Position numbers and translations under genes: made by a program
Origin: Acholoe squamosa
Lineage: Eukaryota; Annelida; Polychaeta; Phyllodocida; Polynoidae
Assembly (NCBI GenBank): GCA_949317995.1
Contig: OX439038.1
Coordinates: forward strand, 76,084,659 to 76,148,658
Length of the DNA: 64,000 bases
Direction of reading: 5' to 3'
Notes under the pieces: generated by a model
Seen by the model: the letters and a program-made list of their open reading frames with translations, nothing else
Database searches by the model: none
Told to the model about the DNA's origin: nothing
In this document: positions 60,152-64,000 of the stretch, in pieces
Numbering within the stretch: position 1 is the first letter of the stretch
Layout: each line of letters begins with the position of its first letter

Positions 60152-61914
60152 GCTGCACTATCAAATGACAGGGGGTGAGGTGGGGGTCTCTTGCAAATCC
60201 TCAAAATTGGGGTGCGGCTTATACATGTACACGCAGGTGTGTGATAAAGGCAGGGTTTAATGTATTCTACTATGTCTAATTCCACTGAATTCCCACTGAT
60301 TCCAGACGCGGGAATCTTACTGAATGTTTTTTCAAAGACAGGGTACACCTTGTATGCCAGAGGCATCCTATAATCGGTGATACTTTGTATCCTCCCAGCG
60401 TTCTTTACGTGGTAACAACTGCTTCTTGCATACTAGGGAATGTAGTTTCAAGATAATATTAGGCATTGTGCATTGAAGCATAGAAGGGCAGTATAGACTC
60501 AGGGGTGAGCCAACAACATTTACATGAAACAAGTCAATTTCTTTGGATGTTTTCTTTTTGTATAAGACAAATATTTTATAGGTGAGGTCTTGTATTCCAA
60601 ACATAAATCATAATTTTCCTTGTACATGTATCTTTATCAAAATGAATAAGGTTTACCACAAACTATATGAAAATAGTTTATTGGTGCATCCAGTATTACA
60701 CCTTCAAATGGCCATGTACATGATCGTTATCACATTCAAAAAATAATATCACAAACAAATAGATTAAATAAAATCTAATATTAAAGAGAGATGGTTATGA
60801 TATATGTGGTATAAGCGATTAAAGTAATATAGTATTGGTTATAATATATTCATGTGTACATATAAGTATATAATCTATATATGCACCAGTAAATGAACAC
60901 AGTATATAATGGCACAGGTGACCTTATGAAGGATATTGCCGAAATACCCCGTGTGTATGGCTTACTATATATGTAAAACTCATAAACCTGTGGGGCTACT
61001 CATAGCTACTCAATTTTCCCTTTTTATTTTTGGTTCTTTATTCATTTTTTTTTTAGATCCATGGTCTAGAGCAAAAGTTGTGCGATTCTTTCTATTGTAG
61101 CAAATCTTCAAAGTCAAGGTGGGCATTAGATAAGGGGTTGCCTAAGTTATGGTATTAGGTACATGGAATGAACGGGCTCCAATGATCTTGGTTGAACTTT
61201 TGTCACTCTGAATCAGCTTCCATACCCAAAGGTAGCACCACACGGAAGGTGCATAACTCTTATCATTTTTAAACAAACAAAGTCATAAATTTTGATACTT
61301 AGTAGCGGTATTGCCTTTTTTTTCTAATTATGAGGATTAAGCATTGAATTAAGAACAATTGCTATTTTGTAAATCGCCCCCCTCCCCTCATCTATCTTGA
61401 TGTATATTAGCTCTACTCCTTTTTATTTTTGGTTCTTTGGAGGCCACATAAATAAATACACTTCCACAATTGGCTTCTCTCATTCATCTGTAATCATTCA
61501 TCTTGTAAATACCTTTTTATCTGTTTCCTTATTCCTGTTGCTAGTCTTCACTGTTGCAGCCAAAACAGCTTTACTAATCCCTACTTAGAGACAACAATGT
61601 ATTTTATATCAATTATCAGATAATTTGCACTCGATTTGCACTCACATGTTGTATTACTGCCAAAATCTTGTCAGGCAAATCATGTGGCTTTTGAGGTGAC
61701 TCACAATAAAAAAATTGCTTTGACAAGCCAAATTTACGTCTAAGCAACCCATTTAGCATGGTAAAAGTCATATAACCATCTTATACCATAAATTGTATGC
61801 AAAGGTGTGAAGGCCTTTCTTTAAGCTCAGTGTGGTATAGGCCAGCTGTATAGACTAACAATAATGCACAATACATTTAAACATTATACTATCTTAAATG
61901 GTTAACCTGTCCAT
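60152..61914. other. non-coding / 3' flank of the ankyrin-SOCS gene
   Basis: AT-rich with no supported gene. The 3' UTR of the minus-strand ankyrin gene should lie at its right side. A reverse-strand AATAAA-like site near 61,420 is possible but uncertain. Confidence 0.4.
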
Positions 61915-64000
61915 TTAGTCTACAACATGATTATTATGTAATACATTATAGACATTTTCAAATACTTCAGTCTCAAGAAACTCTGAGAATTCTTTAAGGA
62001 GAAGATATTCGCGTACAACCTTTGGCAGTGGAAGCGCTTTAACTGATGGAATTATAGATTTATTATCGTGAACCTCAATCATGTGGTTTCTTATTGTCAT
62101 TCTTGTCAGCATCCTTAAGCTGAGAGTCTTTTGCACCTGTTCTCGCACCTTGACTCGGAACGCTTTCTGATCCGGTATGAGCGATGCAGAGTTTGAGAAT
62201 AATATCCGGAAAGGATCATCAGCAGAATTACCAGAGTTTACAAAGAAGGTGTACATATTGATCATTGATTCTTTCTCAAAGGATAGAATGAAGTCTAAAA
62301 GCACCTCGTCGTACACAGCTCCATGGATGATGAGGAGGACGGAGCACCCAAAGGACTTAGCAGTCACCGCATGCTCCAGCGCCGTCTCTCCAGAGCCATC
62401 TTCTGTGTTGAGAGGACAGCCATGAAGCAAAAGCACATTAAGTGCCATCTGGTGGTCGCTGTATACAGTCTTGTGATGTGGCATGTCTCCGTCACGGTCT
62501 CTTGCAAAGAGGGTATGGCCAACATCCTGTTCAAGCAGCAAACTGACACCCTCGGTAAACCCCTCCCGTGCGGCAATGTGCAGTGCTGTTTCCCCATCAT
62601 CCGTCATGCCACACACATCCGCACCATTGTCTAGCAGGAGGCGTGTGCAGCCCTCGTGGCCATTCTCCATTACGATGGTGAGCGCAGTCCAGCTGCATTG
62701 TTGGAATATGGCATCTACATCGGCACCGTGTCGTATCAGCAGTTTCATCAGGTCCTCATTCTCTGCTTCACCGTAAGCAGCAACATGGAGCGGCGTCTCA
62801 CCACAGTCCTCTGTCATGGCATTTGGATCTGCGCCCAAATCTAAGAGCAATGCTACCAGTTCTTTACTGCCTCGACGCACAGCGCGGTGCAGGGCCGTCT
62901 GTCCACAAACGGAGAGAGGAATGTCGGGTGGTGCGCCTTGCTGCATACACAATCTGATTAATGGTAAGTCGCAGGCATCAACAGCAATGCCTAAACACAG
63001 CTGGCTCTTCTCTGGTGTGTCAAGGCTGGCACCACTTTCCAACAGCAGTGTTAACATGGACACATCCTGAGCTTTGGCTGCAAAGTGGATCGGCGTAAGA
63101 CCAAGGTGTGTTGCCACATCGAGGTGCGCCTTATACTCAGTTAGAAGTCTGACCACCCCCAGGTGCCTCCCCAATACAGCAAGGTGAAGTGCTGTCTCCC
63201 CATATTGTGTAGTTATATCAGTTTTCGCACCATGCTCTAAAAGGGTCCTCACTACGGGGTTGAGTCCAGAGTTTGCAGCCAGCATAAGTGGGGTCCGGTA
63301 CAAGACGAATGTGGTAAGTGCATTAATATCTGCACCATGACTTAGAAGCTGCTCGACAAGCTTCACCTGCCCGGCCTCCGCTGCCCCATGTAAGGGGCAC
63401 CAACCTGAGTCATTCTTAGTGTCAACATCAGCACCATACTCCAGCAGCACTTTTGTCACTTCATATTGTGACTCCATTATGGCAATGTGTAAGGCAGAAT
63501 TCCCATGTCCAGAAGGCATATTGACATCGATACCACGGTCCAACAGAAGGCGTATTGTTTCAACATGCCCTTCTGCTGTTCCTATGTGCAACGGTGAGTA
63601 GCCGTTGTTCGTGTAAACGTTAATGTTGCTACCGGCATCTATGAGTCGCTTAGCGATATTACTCATTCCATATTTCACCGCTAAGTGTAGGGGGCAGTAG
63701 TGTAAGTCATCTGTTCGGGCATTACCATCTGCTTTATTCTTCAGCAGCATTTCTACCATGTCCTCGTGCCCACTTTCAGTGGCAATATGTAACAAGGTAT
63801 TTGAGTTCCCATCACAGAAACTGTTCACTTCCAAGCCCTTCTGGAATAGTGCTGACAGAATATCCACTCTGTTCTCCCTCACAGCATGGCAAAGGATGTT
63901 GTCGCGGTAAAGCGTATCAAGCTGTTGTGACACTTGGATCGCCTCTAGAACACTATCTAGATCTCCGAAGATGAAGGCCTTGTCTATAGCTGAGGCTTCC
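61915..64000 (-). CDS. ankyrin-repeat and SOCS-box (ASB-like) protein, 5' partial
   Basis: The frame is open from the window edge at 64000 (reading EASAIDKAFIFGDLDSVLEA...) to the stop at 61915, at least 694 codons with no intron; the start codon is outside. Sixteen consecutive ~33-residue ankyrin repeats can be laid out (typical units GETALHLAV...LLTEYKAHLDV and GWCPLHGAAEAGQVKLVEQL), followed by a ~60-residue helical linker. Then comes a SOCS-box-like segment: SLRMLTRMTIRNHM as BC box and ALPLPKVVREYLL as Cul5 box. ASB proteins use ankyrin repeats to hold a substrate and the SOCS box to recruit elongin B/C and cullin-5. The BC box has Thr where Cys is usual (SLxxLTR instead of SLxxLCR), and 26 residues follow the box, which is longer than in most ASBs. 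The count of repeats is at the upper end for the family. Confidence 0.88.
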   Translation of the reverse strand, partial: EASAIDKAFIFGDLDSVLEAIQVSQQLDTLYRDNILCHAVRENRVDILSALFQKGLEVNSFCDGNSNTLLHIATESGHEDMVEMLLKNKADGNARTDDLHYCPLHLAVKYGMSNIAKRLIDAGSNINVYTNNGYSPLHIGTAEGHVETIRLLLDRGIDVNMPSGHGNSALHIAIMESQYEVTKVLLEYGADVDTKNDSGWCPLHGAAEAGQVKLVEQLLSHGADINALTTFVLYRTPLMLAANSGLNPVVRTLLEHGAKTDITTQYGETALHLAVLGRHLGVVRLLTEYKAHLDVATHLGLTPIHFAAKAQDVSMLTLLLESGASLDTPEKSQLCLGIAVDACDLPLIRLCMQQGAPPDIPLSVCGQTALHRAVRRGSKELVALLLDLGADPNAMTEDCGETPLHVAAYGEAENEDLMKLLIRHGADVDAIFQQCSWTALTIVMENGHEGCTRLLLDNGADVCGMTDDGETALHIAAREGFTEGVSLLLEQDVGHTLFARDRDGDMPHHKTVYSDHQMALNVLLLHGCPLNTEDGSGETALEHAVTAKSFGCSVLLIIHGAVYDEVLLDFILSFEKESMINMYTFFVNSGNSADDPFRILFSNSASLIPDQKAFRVKVREQVQKTLSLRMLTRMTIRNHMIEVHDNKSIIPSVKALPLPKVVREYLLLKEFSEFLETEVFENVYNVLHNNHVVD

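Noticed and set aside
62177..63601. Several plus-strand frames opposite the ankyrin gene
   Set aside because: Antisense shadows of the GC-richer ankyrin coding sequence.

Overview
This is intron-rich, AT-rich eukaryotic DNA, most likely from a marine invertebrate animal (an invertebrate deuterostome or a lophotrochozoan; the sequence alone does not settle which). The evidence is short spliced exons with GT-AG borders, orthologues of conserved animal genes, and a dense load of small inverted-repeat transposons, microsatellites and satellite DNA. There are no bacterial features.

Layout. About 1-5,900 is non-coding and dominated by a 3.3-kb inverted-repeat-bounded element. From 5.9 to 31.1 kb lies a tandem duplication of a BPI/LBP-family (bactericidal/permeability-increasing protein) gene. 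The first copy (6.3-15.3 kb) is a wreck: it lacks exons 2-7 and 9-10 and most of exon 8, carries a 3.2-kb foldback transposon, has a solo LTR inside an exon, and has lost its stop codon. The second copy (17.97-30.95 kb) can be assembled into 15 exons with one continuous reading frame of about 535 codons. It has a signal peptide, the conserved BPI disulfide cysteines, and an unusual extra C-terminal exon that looks like a GPI-anchor signal. From 31 to 40 kb are relics: an ankyrin-repeat pseudogene, a frameshifted C2H2 zinc-finger remnant, a tRNA-like SINE head, and a 2.6-kb satellite array of ~195-bp monomers whose middle block is inverted.

At 40.0-44.1 kb is a 7-exon DHRS11-like short-chain dehydrogenase (251 aa, all exon phases consistent). 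At 45.6-53.3 kb is a 9-exon DENND11 (LCHN) orthologue of 446 aa; its exon 6 acceptor lies in the last unit of a 7 x 39-bp minisatellite that has multiplied the 3' splice site. From 53.3 to 61.9 kb is non-coding, with several small transposons, one of which interrupts an older repeat. At the right edge, on the minus strand, is the 3' part of an uninterrupted long reading frame encoding 16 ankyrin repeats and a SOCS box (ASB-like), whose start lies beyond the window.

The genes are unrelated neighbours, not an operon or pathway: a lipid/LPS-binding innate-immunity family, a carbonyl/steroid reductase, a DENN-domain trafficking protein and a probable cullin-5 substrate adaptor. The most notable points are the apparently membrane-anchored BPI protein with its decayed twin, and the amplified splice acceptor in DENND11. 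Gene calls come from reading translations and recalled family similarity; no database search was run.
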